Positions 5,454-5,573 of a stretch of DNA of 5,573 bases are shown in pieces (the stretch's first letter is position 1; each line of letters begins with the position of its first letter). Where the stretch lies: the NCBI GenBank assembly GCA_003455235.1, contig DMRT01000079.1:1-5573 (forward strand). The letters run 5' to 3'. The position numbers were made by a program, and so were the translations under genes. The notes below the pieces were generated by a model, which had not been told where the DNA came from, did no database searches, and saw only the letters and a program-made list of their open reading frames with translations. This DNA is from Chitinophagaceae bacterium. GTDB lineage: Bacteria; Bacteroidota; Bacteroidia; Chitinophagales; Chitinophagaceae.

Positions 5454-5573
5454 GAAAAATGAAATGGCAGAGAAAGACCTTTTCGATTATACCGAAGAAT
5501 CCATAAAAAGCCTCGACTGGAAGGAACATATACGCCTTCGCCCTGGTATGTATATTGGTAAACTGGGCGATGG
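5452..5573 (+). CDS. parE: DNA topoisomerase IV subunit B (ParE), N-terminal fragment
   Basis: The frame is open from ATG 5452 to the right edge (40 full codons), so only the N-terminus is seen; the full protein is normally a little over 600 aa. Residues 13-40 read [19 protein letters not shown] and then [17 protein letters not shown] is the conserved N-terminal motif of type IIA topoisomerase B subunits just before the GHKL ATPase core. [12 protein letters not shown] with KLGDG fits the Bacteroidota ParE branch; GyrB usually has LEGLEAVRKRPAMYIG here. With ParC it would use ATP to decatenate and relax daughter chromosomes. A stop codon lies directly before the ATG at 5452. A second in-frame ATG at 5464 (MAEKD) is an alternative start that resembles the usual MAE beginning of relatives, so the true start is one of these two. 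Confidence 0.9.
   Translation, partial: MKNEMAEKDLFDYTEESIKSLDWKEHIRLRPGMYIGKLGD

Overview
The window looks like a chromosomal segment from a Bacteroidota bacterium, probably of the Chitinophagaceae type. I infer this from the short lipoprotein signal peptides (L-x-S-C lipoboxes), the lack of Shine-Dalgarno sites in front of most genes, A-rich sequence just before start codons, an N-terminus typical of Bacteroidota topoisomerase IV subunit B, and the mid-range GC content. No species can be named from this alone. I see no transposase, integrase, phage gene, CRISPR array, tRNA or rRNA.

Layout. Positions 1-455 (minus) hold the 5' part of an exported, probably beta-barrel, outer-membrane protein that runs off the left edge. 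Positions 566-1129 (minus) encode an uncharacterised lipoprotein. A 74-nt divergent gap then leads to a two-gene plus-strand unit: an arginase/formimidoylglutamase-family metalloenzyme (1204-2253) and a six-helix Pr6Pr-type membrane protein (2259-2900). This unit meets, tail to tail with only 2 nt between stop codons, a three-gene minus-strand unit read from 5157 to 2903: an uncharacterised lipoprotein (4513-5157), a short-chain dehydrogenase/reductase-like protein lacking the YxxxK catalytic pair (3679-4464), and a lipoprotein fusing a rhodanese domain to a thioredoxin domain (2903-3604). The right edge holds the start of a topoisomerase IV subunit B gene (5452 onward, plus), separated from the divergent lipoprotein gene by 294 nt.

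How the genes may work together. Four of the eight proteins carry export signals, three of them lipoboxes. The rhodanese-thioredoxin protein would act in the periplasm on sulfur or thiol redox chemistry. The arginase-family enzyme would be cytoplasmic, hydrolysing a guanidino or formimino substrate. No shared pathway is evident, and the region reads as ordinary core and accessory chromosome.

The least ordinary signals are non-coding. Phased degenerate tandem repeats of 7 nt (3599-3675) and 8 nt (5371-5402 and 5422-5453) end exactly on the start codons of the rhodanese-thioredoxin and topoisomerase genes, so the start codon is part of the last repeat unit. The octamer arrays occur as two opposed blocks that can fold into a hairpin in the topoisomerase leader. 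A separate 12-bp imperfect dyad (5197-5243) lies in the same divergent gap. The other clear oddity is the loss of the catalytic Tyr and Lys in the SDR protein.
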